Part shown: positions 35,820 through 45,420 of the stretch, piece by piece | How the letters are laid out: each line of letters starts with the position of its first letter | Numbering within the stretch: the stretch's first letter is position 1 | Source of the DNA: Bacillus sp. FJAT-27264 | GTDB lineage: Bacteria > Bacillota > Bacilli > Paenibacillales > Paenibacillaceae | NCBI RefSeq assembly: GCF_001682855.1 | Contig: NZ_MAQW01000012.1 | Span: 1-64,000, forward strand | DNA: 64,000 nucleotides | Direction of reading: 5' to 3' | The notes under the pieces: generated by a model | What the model saw: only the letters and a program-made list of their open reading frames with translations | Database searches by the model: none | Told to the model about the DNA's origin: nothing | Made by a program: the position numbers and the translations under genes

Positions 35820-37025
35820 CTAGACTTTGAAATAACGAATGTACATATAGTAATACATACTTAGCATAAGGATCAGGAGTGTAACCCCGGACCATCTCCA
35901 CACCAGGCTCACCTTGGGGATTTTGGGAACTCCTCCAGCTTGTGCTTTTTGTTTCTTTCGTCTGTGAAGCAGAATCAAGATCCAGAGGATTACCGGGAGG
36001 ATCAAATAAAGTAGCGGAATCATCACCGGATCGATGTACCTCAGGAGAAGCGCTCGGGTCGTTAATAGACTGGACGTAAGACCCGCTGCCCATACGGCAA
36101 GAACCGAAATGGGGACAATGAGCAGCTTCCATTTCTGAATACCAAGCCATTGAGCAGTCCCGTAACTGAGGCAAAATAAATAAAACCCCAGCTTAATGAA
36201 TGCGCTACAGACCCATAGCGCGATCATCACCACCTCAATCCGCTGCAGAAATTCGCCGACTTCAATATAGCGGACCAGTTCGTAGAGCGGATATTGCATT
36301 TTAGCGGCCAGTCCCGGTCCGAAGGTTAACAGGATAAAGGTCGTGGTAAGGACCATCAAGCCGACAGCTAGTCCAAATCCGACATAAATCTTCGGAGTGA
36401 CCCCCTTCTGTTTGTTCAAGAACCCATAGACCAGCACAAGCAGATAAGAGTCTCCGTACATCTCCATCATCGTGAAGGTACCTCTTGCCATGTTTAAAGG
36501 ACTTGTATCCACAGCGATAGGAAAAAGGAATGTTAAATCAAGATTACTCAAATTCAGTGTATAAATACACAAAAACATCAACACGATGAGTGGTCCCATC
36601 AGTTCGGCACAGCGGCCGATGGTGTTGATTCCATTAGTGGCGACAGCAAAGGCAACAACGACGAACAAAGCAATAACTACGGCTGTGAGCGGCGTTTCCC
36701 GGAATAAAGCCATGATGATAAAATCAACGACGGATCGTAGAATATTCCCCAGTGAAATCATCCAAAAGGCTAAATAAGGAAGCACCCAAAACCGGCCCAC
36801 CCATTTGCCGAGCACTTCTTGGCTGAATTCTATAAAGGTCTGACCCGGGAAATATTTTGCATTACGGATGGCCAGTGCCAGCACGATTAAACCAGCTGAA
36901 CCCGCCAGAATCACACTGAACCAGGCGTCCTGCTTCGTGACTTTCATTGTCCCGGACAGGTAGATCGGAAGTCCAACATTTATGCAAAAGATGAGCCACA
37001 TCAACTGAGTTCGGGTAAGTTTCAA
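35820..37025 (-). CDS. GerB family germination permease, B subunit (ger operon 1)
   Basis: A 401-residue protein with ten or more hydrophobic helices of the APC-like spore germination permease family. The opening TRTQLMWLIFCINVG and KQDAWFSVILAG are typical of GerAB proteins, which bind the germinant (often an amino acid). First gene of operon B-A-C. Starts at TTG 37025 seven bases after GGAGG. Confidence 0.9.
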   Translation of the reverse strand: MKLTRTQLMWLIFCINVGLPIYLSGTMKVTKQDAWFSVILAGSAGLIVLALAIRNAKYFPGQTFIEFSQEVLGKWVGRFWVLPYLAFWMISLGNILRSVVDFIIMALFRETPLTAVVIALFVVVAFAVATNGINTIGRCAELMGPLIVLMFLCIYTLNLSNLDLTFLFPIAVDTSPLNMARGTFTMMEMYGDSYLLVLVYGFLNKQKGVTPKIYVGFGLAVGLMVLTTTFILLTFGPGLAAKMQYPLYELVRYIEVGEFLQRIEVVMIALWVCSAFIKLGFYLFCLSYGTAQWLGIQKWKLLIVPISVLAVWAAGLTSSLLTTRALLLRYIDPVMIPLLYLILPVILWILILLHRRKKQKAQAGGVPKIPKVSLVWRWSGVTLLILMLSMYYYMYIRYFKV

Positions 37026-37058
37026 ATTGAGTCCTCCATTTGTTACCGATAACAGTTG

Positions 37059-37087
37059 TATTATTACCTTGTTTTGGGTTTACATGC
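37059..37087 (-). promoter_or_regulatory. Candidate sigma-G promoter of ger operon 1
   Basis: Minus strand GCATG (37083-37087), 17-base spacer, AATAATA (37059-37065), against the forespore sigma-G pattern GHATR - 17/18 - CATWHTA with one mismatch. Position 34 bases before the start codon fits. Confidence 0.45.
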
Positions 37088-37117
37088 ATATATTATGTTC
37101 ACGTAGAATGCAACGCA

Positions 37118-37160
37118 AAAAACCTCCTTACCCGTATGTTGTACAGTTAAGGAGGCTTTC
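37118..37160. terminator. Terminator
   Basis: CCTCCTTA / TAAGGAGG stem flanked by an A6 run on the left and CTTT on the right; ends the oxidoreductase gene. Confidence 0.7.
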
Positions 37161-37190
37161 GTAAAATTAGGTAGTGATTTTAAGACATAC

Positions 37191-38312
37191 TTAACTCAAA
37201 GCTTTGCCAATATCATAATCAAGGATATCAATATCCATATCCAATCCCAGTGCCATCTTCGCCAATTGGCTACCGATAAAGGGCCCCATCGTCAACCCTG
37301 ACGATCCTAGTCCGTTGGCCGCAATAAGTCCCTTCCAGCCAGGAATGGGGCCCATCACCGGAAGAAAACCGGGTGTAAACGGGCGGAAACCCACTCGTAC
37401 CTCCTGAAATGTACTGTTAGCTAAACCAGGGGCCAGTTCTAACCCTTTATTCAGGATTTCCTGCATCCCCCCTGGGGTTATCCTTGTATCGTACCCATCC
37501 ACCTCATTCTCATGAGTCGCTCCAATCACAATCTTCTGCCCATCAAAAGCGAGCAAGTATTGGTCAGATGGCGGCATGACTACCGGCCAGCCCCCTGTAT
37601 CTTGACGGTACTCGACCTGTAGATGCATAATTTGTGCTTTTTGAAAACGAACCTCGAACTGAATTCCTAAAGGTTGCAGCAGCTGAGGGGCCCATGCCCC
37701 TGCACAGACAATAACCTCGTCCGCCGGGAAGCTCTGGTCACCGACAACGGCACCTGTTACTTGGTTCTCCTGAAATTGCAGTTTGGCATCCCCATTTACA
37801 AGGAAAGCCCCGTTCCTTTGCGCGGATCGAAGCAGCGCATCCCGCAGCGCACGGCCATCGACACGAGCGCCCCCGTTAATTTGAACAGAATGATAACCTT
37901 CTTCTAATAGCGGGAATAGCTTATGGGTCTCTTGTTCATCAAGCCGGGTAATTTCACCGAGCTCGGGTGCCTCTATTTTGCGTATCTGTGCCCGCTCTTC
38001 CATCTTCCCGATTTTCTCTAGATCGTGATGAATACTAAGCGCGCCTACTTGAGCATAACCCGTTTCGGTTTCTCCTTCGTTTAAGAGTTCCTCAATCAAC
38101 CCCGGGTAGAAACGTGCGCCGGATTTTGCCAGCTGGTACCACGCCTGATTACGCCTTTGAGAGAGCCAGGGGCAGATAATGCCCGCAGCCGCGTCCGTAG
38201 CTTGTCCTCTATCCTGACGATCTATTATAAGGACCTCTGCACCCATTTTTGCTAGCTGATAAGCTGTCGAAGCCCCAAGAATTCCTGATCCAATGACGAT
38301 AACTTTCTTCAC
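37191..38312 (-). CDS. D-amino-acid oxidase/glycine oxidase family FAD oxidoreductase
   Basis: A 373-residue DAO-family flavoenzyme. N-terminal VIVIGSGILGASTAYQLA binds FAD; the C-terminal FRPFTPGFLPVMGPIPG and ANGLGSSGLTMGPFIG are typical for D-amino acid dehydrogenase/ThiO-like enzymes, which oxidise an amine or amino acid to imine. Exact substrate unknown. It starts at GTG 38312 with AAAGGA upstream. No thiamine genes are near, so thiO is unlikely. Single gene with its own terminator. Confidence 0.82.
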   Translation of the reverse strand: MKKVIVIGSGILGASTAYQLAKMGAEVLIIDRQDRGQATDAAAGIICPWLSQRRNQAWYQLAKSGARFYPGLIEELLNEGETETGYAQVGALSIHHDLEKIGKMEERAQIRKIEAPELGEITRLDEQETHKLFPLLEEGYHSVQINGGARVDGRALRDALLRSAQRNGAFLVNGDAKLQFQENQVTGAVVGDQSFPADEVIVCAGAWAPQLLQPLGIQFEVRFQKAQIMHLQVEYRQDTGGWPVVMPPSDQYLLAFDGQKIVIGATHENEVDGYDTRITPGGMQEILNKGLELAPGLANSTFQEVRVGFRPFTPGFLPVMGPIPGWKGLIAANGLGSSGLTMGPFIGSQLAKMALGLDMDIDILDYDIGKALS

Positions 38313-38373
38313 AATAACATTCCTTTCTTCAATCCCTGTAACTATTATAGCGAAAATTTTATATTACAAAAAT

Positions 38374-38408
38374 ACCACTGACCTGAATTAGTTCTTCAGA
38401 GCAGTGGT
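38374..38408 (-). terminator. Terminator of MarR-GNAT gene
   Basis: ACCACTG / CAGTGGT with an inner CTGAA/TTCAG pairing; ATTTTTGT follows on the minus strand. Confidence 0.7.
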
Positions 38409-38433
38409 TGAGAATTCCATTTGTTCACACTTC

Positions 38434-39366
38434 TTATATCAGACTAAGCTCGTAGACCTCCTCAGTATGACTCACACCCCAGGAATGATCTTCACGTTCT
38501 GCAGTTTTTTTGAAGCCTACATTTTGATACATTTGTATCGCCTTCGTCTGATCTTCTGTTGTTTCCAGAAATACGGTTTGATATTTTCTTTCTTTACAGT
38601 AATCTAGTGCTTCCTGAAGTAATGTTCTTCCAAGGCCTATTCCTCTAAATTCAGGATGTAGAATAAACCATCTTAGTTGCGCTTTATCAGGCGAATGACC
38701 CACTATCGCAATAGCGCCGACGATTTCGCCACCCACTTCTGCAAACCAGAATCGATCCTTATCAGGGCTGTATTTTTCAAAAAATTTGTAGAAAGTTTTG
38801 CAAACATATCCTTCAAACACATGATTATAGCCGCATTCTTTCGCATAAACCCAGCCATGCAAATGGATCAAATAGCCTATATCCCCAGACTTCAAATCAG
38901 ATCGAATGTGAACATTCTGGACTTTATGCGAATTGTCCGACAGAATATCTTCAATCGCCATCATATGTTTACCAATACTTCTTTTGTGTTGTTCTGGTAA
39001 GTTGTTAACCAATTGGCGAACCTGTTCCTCAGACATGGTATCCAATTTTGAGAAAATATCCTTCCCTTGATCTGTCAAGAAAAGATGATAAGATCGACCA
39101 TCATCCTTGGACTTAATCCGATAGGAGATCCCTTGCTTTTCAAATCGTTTTAAAATCCGGCTTAAATACCCGGCATCAAGCTTTAGCTGGTCAATGAGCA
39201 TTTTAGCGGTGCAGTTTTCTGTGTTCTCGATTTCATAAAGCACCCGCGCTTCTGACAGCGAAAACTCACTATTCAATATGTGTTGATCTAGTAACCCGAG
39301 AACATTCGTATAGAAGCGATTGAAACTTCTGACGATAGGGACAACTGATGTATCTACAGAATTCAT
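38434..39366 (-). CDS. MarR-type regulator fused to GNAT acetyltransferase
   Basis: A 310-residue bifunctional protein. Residues about 1-145 are a MarR winged helix (LSEARVLYEIE, LDAGYLSRILKRFEKQG, DGRSYHLFLTDQG); residues 150-310 are a GNAT domain (LHPEFRGIGLGRTLLQEALDYC as acetyl-CoA site, YQNVGFKK at the end). Such fusions are widespread but rarely characterised. The ATG at 39366 has GGAGG nine bases upstream; the frame is open to 39429. The promoter carries three AGTCAA repeats, suggesting autoregulation. Confidence 0.88.
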   Translation of the reverse strand: MNSVDTSVVPIVRSFNRFYTNVLGLLDQHILNSEFSLSEARVLYEIENTENCTAKMLIDQLKLDAGYLSRILKRFEKQGISYRIKSKDDGRSYHLFLTDQGKDIFSKLDTMSEEQVRQLVNNLPEQHKRSIGKHMMAIEDILSDNSHKVQNVHIRSDLKSGDIGYLIHLHGWVYAKECGYNHVFEGYVCKTFYKFFEKYSPDKDRFWFAEVGGEIVGAIAIVGHSPDKAQLRWFILHPEFRGIGLGRTLLQEALDYCKERKYQTVFLETTEDQTKAIQMYQNVGFKKTAEREDHSWGVSHTEEVYELSLI

Positions 39367-39416
39367 GTTTAAAATCCTCCCAAACTTGTTGTACGAACAT
39401 AGTTTAAATAATTTAT

Positions 39417-39472
39417 TTGACTTAGTCAATCATTAATATGCCATAGTCAACTATATATGTGATATAGTCAAC
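39417..39472. promoter_or_regulatory. Phased AGTCAA operator repeats
   Basis: AGTCAA at 39424, 39446 and 39467 (spacing 22 and 21 bases, two helix turns). The first is part of the perfect 13-base palindrome TTGACT-T-AGTCAA (39417-39429), whose minus-strand TTGACT may be the -35. Likely binding sites of the MarR-GNAT protein. Confidence 0.6.
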
Positions 39473-39620
39473 TAAAAATGTATGCGTCCACTACATGTTC
39501 CAAGAGCAACTTCAAATGGATATAACGGCTTTACGATCCGTTAACCCCCATAAGTAAACCCTAACCGTTTAAATAGCTTGTTTTGAATGCGGCCTTAACC
39601 AGGTGCTAATCTCTCAAAGA

Positions 39621-39650
39621 TTGACAGAATGTAATCAATAGAACTATAAT
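39621..39650 (+). promoter_or_regulatory. Consensus sigma-A promoter of osmC gene
   Basis: TTGACA (39621-39626), 18-base spacer, TATAAT (39645-39650), both boxes perfect. Confidence 0.8.
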
Positions 39651-39739
39651 CAATATTAATCAAAGTTAAATACTTGGAATTAAAATATCGCAAAGCATCC
39701 AATCACACTATGGATTGTCCAGAAAAAGGAGCCTACCTC

Positions 39740-40186
39740 ATGCCAAATGTTCAAACGTTCAAAGCCTCTGCCCATTTGCAAGACGGCGTCAGAGTCGTAA
39801 CAAAGGCAAGACAATTCGAACTCATCATCGACGAACCTCAAAGCCTTGGAGGTACGGATACGGGAATGAATCCTGTCGAGGCTTTACTTGCCTCTTTGGG
39901 AGCCTGCCAATCCATTGTAGCCCGGGTCTATGCTCCCAAGTTTGAAGTAGAGCTGGAAGATTTCAGAGTCGAGGTTGAAGGTGATCTGGATCTCGATGGA
40001 TTTTTCAACCGATCTGAAGTCCGGCCTGGCTACTCCGATATTCGATACACCTTCTACATAAAGTCCTCATCGCCTGCCGAAAGGATCGAGCAATTCGTGC
40101 AATTTCTGGAGAGTAAATGCCCTGTAGGCGATACCCTTGCCGCTCCGGTGAATCTCAAGTTGAATCGCATCGTGATTGAAAATTAA
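39740..40186 (+). CDS. OsmC/Ohr family protein
   Basis: A 148-residue OsmC-fold protein, the family of thiol peroxidases that reduce organic hydroperoxides or act in envelope stress. The two redox cysteines are present at C56 (SLGACQSIVA) and C127 (ESKCPVGDTL). The ATG at 39740 follows AAAGGAG by nine bases; an upstream TTG at 39674 lacks a site. It diverges from the MarR-GNAT gene and has a perfect sigma-A promoter, so expression may be high. Closest to YhfA/OsmC rather than Ohr is my guess. Confidence 0.87.
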   Translation: MPNVQTFKASAHLQDGVRVVTKARQFELIIDEPQSLGGTDTGMNPVEALLASLGACQSIVARVYAPKFEVELEDFRVEVEGDLDLDGFFNRSEVRPGYSDIRYTFYIKSSSPAERIEQFVQFLESKCPVGDTLAAPVNLKLNRIVIEN

Positions 40187-40212
40187 GAAACGAATTCATA
40201 CGTAGAATACTA

Positions 40213-40259
40213 AAAGAGCTGTAAGGTTGCATCCTAGCAACTTTGCAGCTCTTTTTTTG
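40213..40259 (+). terminator. Terminator of osmC gene
   Basis: AAGAGCTG..AGGTTGC / GCAACTT.GCAGCTCTT stem followed by TTTTTTT. Confidence 0.9.
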
Positions 40260-40366
40260 TTACCCTCTTTAAGACATCCCCATATGATTAAGCTAAAGCT
40301 CCTTCATTTCCCCCTTCTTCACATCATATAATGCTAAAAATGATGTATTTCGGAGGTAACTCAAGA

Positions 40367-42259
40367 ATGAGCGATGTACTTAGCGCAATAGATAAGGAAA
40401 TTGATCAGCTAACCGCATTCCTGTTGCAGCAGCAGCGGGAAGACGGCTCGTGGCATTATTGTTTTGAGAACGGGATCGTCATCGATGCCTATGTCATTAT
40501 TCTGTTTCGGATATTGAATGTGCAGAATGAGGAGCTGATCCGGCAGCTGTATGACCGTATTCTTAACGAACAGCAGCCAGGGGGTTTCTGGAGATTGTAT
40601 CCTGATGAAGAGGAAGGGAATTTATCCGCTACCGTAGAGGCCTATTACGCCCTGCTCTATTCCGGATACAGCAAAACCACAGACGAGCCCATAGAGCGGG
40701 CCAAGCGTTATATCCAATCTAAAGGGGGTCTTGGGAAAGTCACCAGCATTTTGACCAAAGCCATCCTTGCTGCTACCGGCCAAAGCAAATGGCCCTTGTC
40801 GATCTCCCTTATTCCGCTGGAAGTTCTAATGTTCCCTAACTATTTTCCGATTAACTACTACGAGTTCTCCGGTTATTCAAGAGTTCACCTCACCCCAATG
40901 CTGATCATGGCCGATCGGCGTTTCTCGATTACAACCACTGAAGCACCTGACCTGTCAGATCTCATGGACACACGAGTAGATGCTGAGGAGCCAATTTCAC
41001 GCGGATATCAGGAGATGCAGGATGACATTCATTCCGGTCTAAGCAGACTTATTGGCACACCCCGCTCTATCCATGAAGCCGCCAGGACGAAGGCAGAGCA
41101 GTTCATGCTCCAGCGCATCGAATCTGACGGTACCCTTTACAGCTACGCTACCAGTACAATTCTGATGGTGTTTGCCCTGCTGGCCCTGAAATACGATCAA
41201 CAACACCCTCTGATTACGAAGGCTATTGAAGGACTTACCGCGATGCAATACCGTTCCCCAGGCAAAACAACGATCCAAAACTCCCCCTCCACCGTGTGGG
41301 ATACCGCTCTAATTGCCTACGCTTTGCAAGAGTCCCGAATAGGCGGTGAGCACAAAGCGATTACGCAAGCTGCATCCTATTTGCTGCCCAGACAGCATCA
41401 TAAACGGGGAGATTGGACCATCCATAATGACAACATAGAACCGGGAGGATGGGGATTTTCCGAGTCCAATACAATTAATCCAGATGTGGATGATACGACA
41501 GCGGCTCTACGGGCAATTCATAGCTTGTCGAGAACATCCGGGCCATACCAGGAGTCTTGGAATCGCGGACTGAATTGGGTACTGTCTATGCAGAATAAAG
41601 ACGGCGGCTGGCCTGCTTTTGAAAAGAACACCAACAAAGAAATGCTCACATGGCTCGCTATCGACGGTGCCAAATCGGCTGCCACAGATCCCTCCGAGGC
41701 GGACCTTACAGGTCGTACCTTAGAGTATCTCGGGAATTTTGCTGGGCTAGATATGCGATATGAGTTCATCAAACGGGGAAGTAAATGGTTGATCCGCAAT
41801 CAGGAGAAGGATGGTTCATGGTACGGAAGATGGGGTGTTTGTTATATCTATGGAACATGGGCTGCATTAACCGGTTTGATGGCTGTCGGCGTGGCGACAG
41901 ATCATGATTCCGTGCAAAAAGGAGCACAGTGGCTCCTAAGCATCCAGAACCCGGACGGTGGATGGGGAGAATCCTGCTATAGCGACCGGCTTCTGCATTA
42001 TGTGCCCTTAGGGGAAAGCACCCCCTCACAGACTGCTTGGGCTTTAGATGCTCTGATCGCCACGCAGCCAAAACCAACACCTGCGATAGATCAAGGCATC
42101 CGCAGACTGATTACCTCCATGCATGAAGACAATTGGAAGACTACCTATCCAACAGGCGCTGGCCTCCCGGGCAACTTTTACATCCACTATCATAGCTACC
42201 GCTATATCTGGCCGCTGCTCGCGCTGAGTCATTATAGAAAGAAATACGGGGATTGCTAG
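40367..42259 (+). CDS. sqhC: Squalene-hopene cyclase family terpene cyclase
   Basis: A 630-residue class II terpene cyclase. The catalytic acid motif DxDD is at about residues 373-376 (NPDVDDTTAALRAI), and QW repeats stabilising the alpha/alpha barrel are visible: QQREDGSW near the N-terminus, QNKDGGWPAF, QEKDGSWYGRW and QNPDGGWGES. In Bacillus the homologue cyclises squalene to hopene and/or tetraprenyl-beta-curcumene to sesquarterpenes found in spores. ATG 40367 follows CGGAGG. No squalene or hopanoid partner gene is in the window, so product is open. Confidence 0.9.
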   Translation: MSDVLSAIDKEIDQLTAFLLQQQREDGSWHYCFENGIVIDAYVIILFRILNVQNEELIRQLYDRILNEQQPGGFWRLYPDEEEGNLSATVEAYYALLYSGYSKTTDEPIERAKRYIQSKGGLGKVTSILTKAILAATGQSKWPLSISLIPLEVLMFPNYFPINYYEFSGYSRVHLTPMLIMADRRFSITTTEAPDLSDLMDTRVDAEEPISRGYQEMQDDIHSGLSRLIGTPRSIHEAARTKAEQFMLQRIESDGTLYSYATSTILMVFALLALKYDQQHPLITKAIEGLTAMQYRSPGKTTIQNSPSTVWDTALIAYALQESRIGGEHKAITQAASYLLPRQHHKRGDWTIHNDNIEPGGWGFSESNTINPDVDDTTAALRAIHSLSRTSGPYQESWNRGLNWVLSMQNKDGGWPAFEKNTNKEMLTWLAIDGAKSAATDPSEADLTGRTLEYLGNFAGLDMRYEFIKRGSKWLIRNQEKDGSWYGRWGVCYIYGTWAALTGLMAVGVATDHDSVQKGAQWLLSIQNPDGGWGESCYSDRLLHYVPLGESTPSQTAWALDALIATQPKPTPAIDQGIRRLITSMHEDNWKTTYPTGAGLPGNFYIHYHSYRYIWPLLALSHYRKKYGDC

Positions 42260-42342
42260 ATCAATGAATTCATCGTAGAATTATGCCACAGTAATAGTAA
42301 GGATATTATGAATGTTGTTGAATTTTCGAGGGGGAACTTACC

Positions 42343-43071
42343 ATGAACATCCATAGAGAACTTATAGCAGAACGCCGAACCTATACCGCCTCTCGGGTGA
42401 CACACTCCCACCCGTATGCGCAATTAATAATACCATTGCAAGGTGAAATGGCTATTGAGGCAGGCGCTGAAAATCATGTGCTCGGTGACGAGCTATTATT
42501 TTACGTCCCTCCTAAATGTGATCATTCTTTTCATTCTAATGTACGCAATGAGTTTCTGGTGTTGGATATTCCAGATGTGATGATTCCATCCAGCAGGCTG
42601 GACCATAAAGGCACCACATACGCGTTAAACAACAAGTGGAAAGGCATCCGGTATCTCATCCTGAATGAATTGCACCAAGAATCGGCCTCTCCCTCTGCAC
42701 TTAAGGAGCTGTTTCCGTATATTTCGCATAATTTAATCAGTCAGCGACAGCCTAGATCCATCCAGTATATTCATGAGCATTATCACGAGAATATATCGGT
42801 GCAACAGTTGGCGGAGCTGGAGCATTACAACCGGTCATATTATTCAGACTGGTTTGTTAGAGAAACGGGGTCAACGCCGTCCAGTTATCTGCAAGAAGTC
42901 CGGTTGAATAAAGCGAAGCAATTACTGTGCGAGACTAACTACTCCATTTTGCAAATCGCCATTCAAGTAGGCTTGGAGCATCAATCCTCCTTAACGCGTT
43001 TGTTCCAGCAATTCGAACAGATAACCCCAAGCCAATACCGCAAACAGCATACCACATCTGGCACGGTGTAA
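42343..43071 (+). CDS. AraC family transcriptional regulator with cupin sensor
   Basis: A 242-residue regulator: N-terminal cupin (SHPYAQLIIPLQGEMAIEA, FYVPPKCDHSFHS) and C-terminal double helix-turn-helix (ISVQQLAELEHYNRSYYSDWF; ILQIAIQVGLEHQSSLTRLFQQ). GAGGGGGA precedes the ATG. It is followed after 150 bases by a DMT-type exporter on the same strand, which may be its target, possibly an efflux pump for a compound sensed by the cupin. Confidence 0.87.
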   Translation: MNIHRELIAERRTYTASRVTHSHPYAQLIIPLQGEMAIEAGAENHVLGDELLFYVPPKCDHSFHSNVRNEFLVLDIPDVMIPSSRLDHKGTTYALNNKWKGIRYLILNELHQESASPSALKELFPYISHNLISQRQPRSIQYIHEHYHENISVQQLAELEHYNRSYYSDWFVRETGSTPSSYLQEVRLNKAKQLLCETNYSILQIAIQVGLEHQSSLTRLFQQFEQITPSQYRKQHTTSGTV

Positions 43072-43222
43072 AATCAACCTGAAATCCAGACAAAAATGCC
43101 CACTTCTGAGCCTGTAAAATGAATATGAACTTGACCCATACAAATACATGGCAAGTTCCCCTTATAACTGTGATGGTCTCTGAATCGCGGTTTTTGGGCA
43201 TTTCATTTGAAGGAGCAGAATC

Positions 43223-44110
43223 ATGTCAACAGCATTGGGTTTACTATTCACATTCTTATGGTCTTCTGCGGCCATAGCCACGAAGTTCGGGTTGGAATCT
43301 ACAACACCTCTGGCATTGGCAACGTTTCGCTTTCTTTCCGCCGGACTACTACTTTTTCTGTATGTGTATGGATTGAACAGGAAATTTTCCTGGCCGAAGC
43401 CCCGGCAATGGCTACCGTTAATCATGCTGGGCCTCTTGAATACAACAATTTACTTGGGTGCCACCTTCTGGGCGTTAACCTATGTGTCCGCGGGGTTGTT
43501 TAACTTGTTCGTGGCCACCAATCCTTTTCTCGTCGCCTTCCTCTCCTATCTTTGGCTGAAGCGGAACATTTCGATAAAAGAGTGGCTGGGGATGCTGGTC
43601 GCAGCCATCGGATTGTTGATCGCGACCTGGCCGTCTATCGCAGGTGGCGAGGCCAGTATAAGCGGGTTGATCATTTTAGGAATTGGGATGCTTTCGATGG
43701 CAGTGGGGAGTGTATATTTCAAAAAGGTCAATCTGGATTTACCCAGCATCGTGATCAACACGTGGCAGTTATGTATCGGCGGTATCGTATCACTGCCCAT
43801 TGCCTATTTTCTCGAAAAGGATACCTTTTTCTTCAAGCCAGATATGCATCTCCTTGGCTCGCTGATATGGTTGGTCTTCGTCATCTCGATAGGGACCATG
43901 CTGCTGTGGTTCTTCCTGCTGAAGCAAGATCCTGTAAGAGCTAACAACTGGTTGTTTATGACGCCCATCTTCGGCTTCATTCTCGCCGCGGTTGTTCTCC
44001 ATGAACAAGTGACCTCCTTCGATATCGTAGCAACTGTCGTTGTAGTGATTGGGCTATTCTTATCAGGCAACATTAAGCTATTGGCAAAAGTTAAACCTCG
44101 AAAGAACTGA
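43223..44110 (+). CDS. EamA/DMT superfamily transporter
   Basis: A 295-residue membrane protein with ten hydrophobic helices in two homologous EamA halves: FTFLWSSAAIATKFGLE in the first, and IGTMLLWFFLLKQDPVRANNWLFMTPIFGFILA, FDIVATVVVVIGLFLS in the second. DMT transporters usually export amino acids or metabolites. AAGGAG lies before the ATG. It lies behind the AraC-type gene. Confidence 0.87.
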   Translation: MSTALGLLFTFLWSSAAIATKFGLESTTPLALATFRFLSAGLLLFLYVYGLNRKFSWPKPRQWLPLIMLGLLNTTIYLGATFWALTYVSAGLFNLFVATNPFLVAFLSYLWLKRNISIKEWLGMLVAAIGLLIATWPSIAGGEASISGLIILGIGMLSMAVGSVYFKKVNLDLPSIVINTWQLCIGGIVSLPIAYFLEKDTFFFKPDMHLLGSLIWLVFVISIGTMLLWFFLLKQDPVRANNWLFMTPIFGFILAAVVLHEQVTSFDIVATVVVVIGLFLSGNIKLLAKVKPRKN

Positions 44111-44128
44111 ACCAAGCGTCCCACAGTG

Positions 44129-44177
44129 AAAAAACCGTAGCTTCTGCACAAGAAGTGCAATGACTACGGTTTTTTTG
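44129..44177. terminator. Bidirectional terminator
   Basis: AAAAAACCGTAG / CTACGGTTTTTTT with an inner CTTCT/AGAAG pairing, between the converging transporter and reductase genes. Confidence 0.9.
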
Positions 44178-44230
44178 TGTTGTATTGCTTATTTCATAAA
44201 GGCTTCTCGCAACGCCTTCAAACCATCACT

Positions 44231-45244
44231 TTAGTTATTGACCGGAAGCGGTGCGTCATGGGTTACCAGCTTCTGTTCACGCAATTCTTGCCAAAATGCA
44301 TTCGGGATCACTTCATTCAGCGCAGCCTGATCCTCAGCAATCCGTTCAGGACGGCTGGCCCCGGGGATTACGGCAGCCACTGCCGGATGAGCCAGGGAAA
44401 ACTGCAGGGCAGCGGCTTTAATGCTGATCTGATGCCGCGCTGCAATGCTTTTCATCTGTTCGACCTTCGCAATGATGTCCGGCGATGCTTGTTGATATTC
44501 GAAGTGGGTGCCTCCAGCAAGAATGCCCGAACTGTATGGACCGCCGACAATAATGTTAGTCTCCTTTTTGGCCGCGTCGTTCATCACTCGTTGCAACGCG
44601 CGTTCATGATCTAACAATGTATAGCGACCTGCAAGCAAGCATACGTCTGGCTGCGCTTCTTCCAGTTCCAAAGCGATCTCAATCGGCTCTACGCGGTTCA
44701 CGCCAAGACCCCAAGACTTGATCACGCCCTCTTCACGTAAACGTGTCAACACACGGAACGCTCCAGTACGAGCAATTTCAAATTGCGCTAGCCATTCATC
44801 ACCATAAAAGTCCTGTGCAATATCATGCACGTAAACGATATCCAGGTGATCGGTTTTTAACCGGTTCAGACTTTGCTCAATAGATCTTAGTGTAGCGTCT
44901 GCACTATAGTCGTTGACCAACTTGTTCTTACGACCGAATTCAAACAGTCCGCCCTTCTCTCCCAAGTTACGGGCAGCCGGATCTTCCAGCTCGTCCATAA
45001 TCAAGCGGCCCACTTTGGTACTTAACAAATAGTCCTCACGACGGCGCGTGGACAGTGCTTCCCCAAGTCGGATTTCTGCCAGCCCCGCTCCGTAGAATGG
45101 TGCTGTATCGAAATAACGAATCCCCTGCTCCCAGGCAGCATCTACTGTCGCCATGGCCTCTTCTTCCGGAATATTACGGAACATATTGCCTAATGGCGCA
45201 CTCCCGAATCCAATCTTACCTTGCAGCACAGTTCTTATATTCAT
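44231..45244 (-). CDS. Aldo/keto reductase
   Basis: A 337-residue NAD(P)H-dependent oxidoreductase of the AKR superfamily, TIM barrel. The catalytic Asp and Tyr are in YFDTAPFYGAG, the Lys in YLLSTKVGR and the His in DIVYVHDIAQ; AAVIPGASRPERI binds the cofactor phosphate. It resembles the pyridoxal dehydrogenase/L-fucose dehydrogenase-like AKR group, but substrate is not determined. GGAGGG precedes the ATG. Confidence 0.87.
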   Translation of the reverse strand: MNIRTVLQGKIGFGSAPLGNMFRNIPEEEAMATVDAAWEQGIRYFDTAPFYGAGLAEIRLGEALSTRRREDYLLSTKVGRLIMDELEDPAARNLGEKGGLFEFGRKNKLVNDYSADATLRSIEQSLNRLKTDHLDIVYVHDIAQDFYGDEWLAQFEIARTGAFRVLTRLREEGVIKSWGLGVNRVEPIEIALELEEAQPDVCLLAGRYTLLDHERALQRVMNDAAKKETNIIVGGPYSSGILAGGTHFEYQQASPDIIAKVEQMKSIAARHQISIKAAALQFSLAHPAVAAVIPGASRPERIAEDQAALNEVIPNAFWQELREQKLVTHDAPLPVNN

Positions 45245-45420
45245 AAACCCTCCTGAGTTATTAGATTTAGAGAAAATACCCGTTCACTCCTGAACAAGCA
45301 GTGTTTGATCCTCTGACAAGACTCATTATGATGCATATAAAGTAAAAAGAAAATTACGCACTTTTAAGTACCTATAGGCACCAATAAGTGATCCATTATT
45401 CCAGTTCTTGATGTTTAGCG

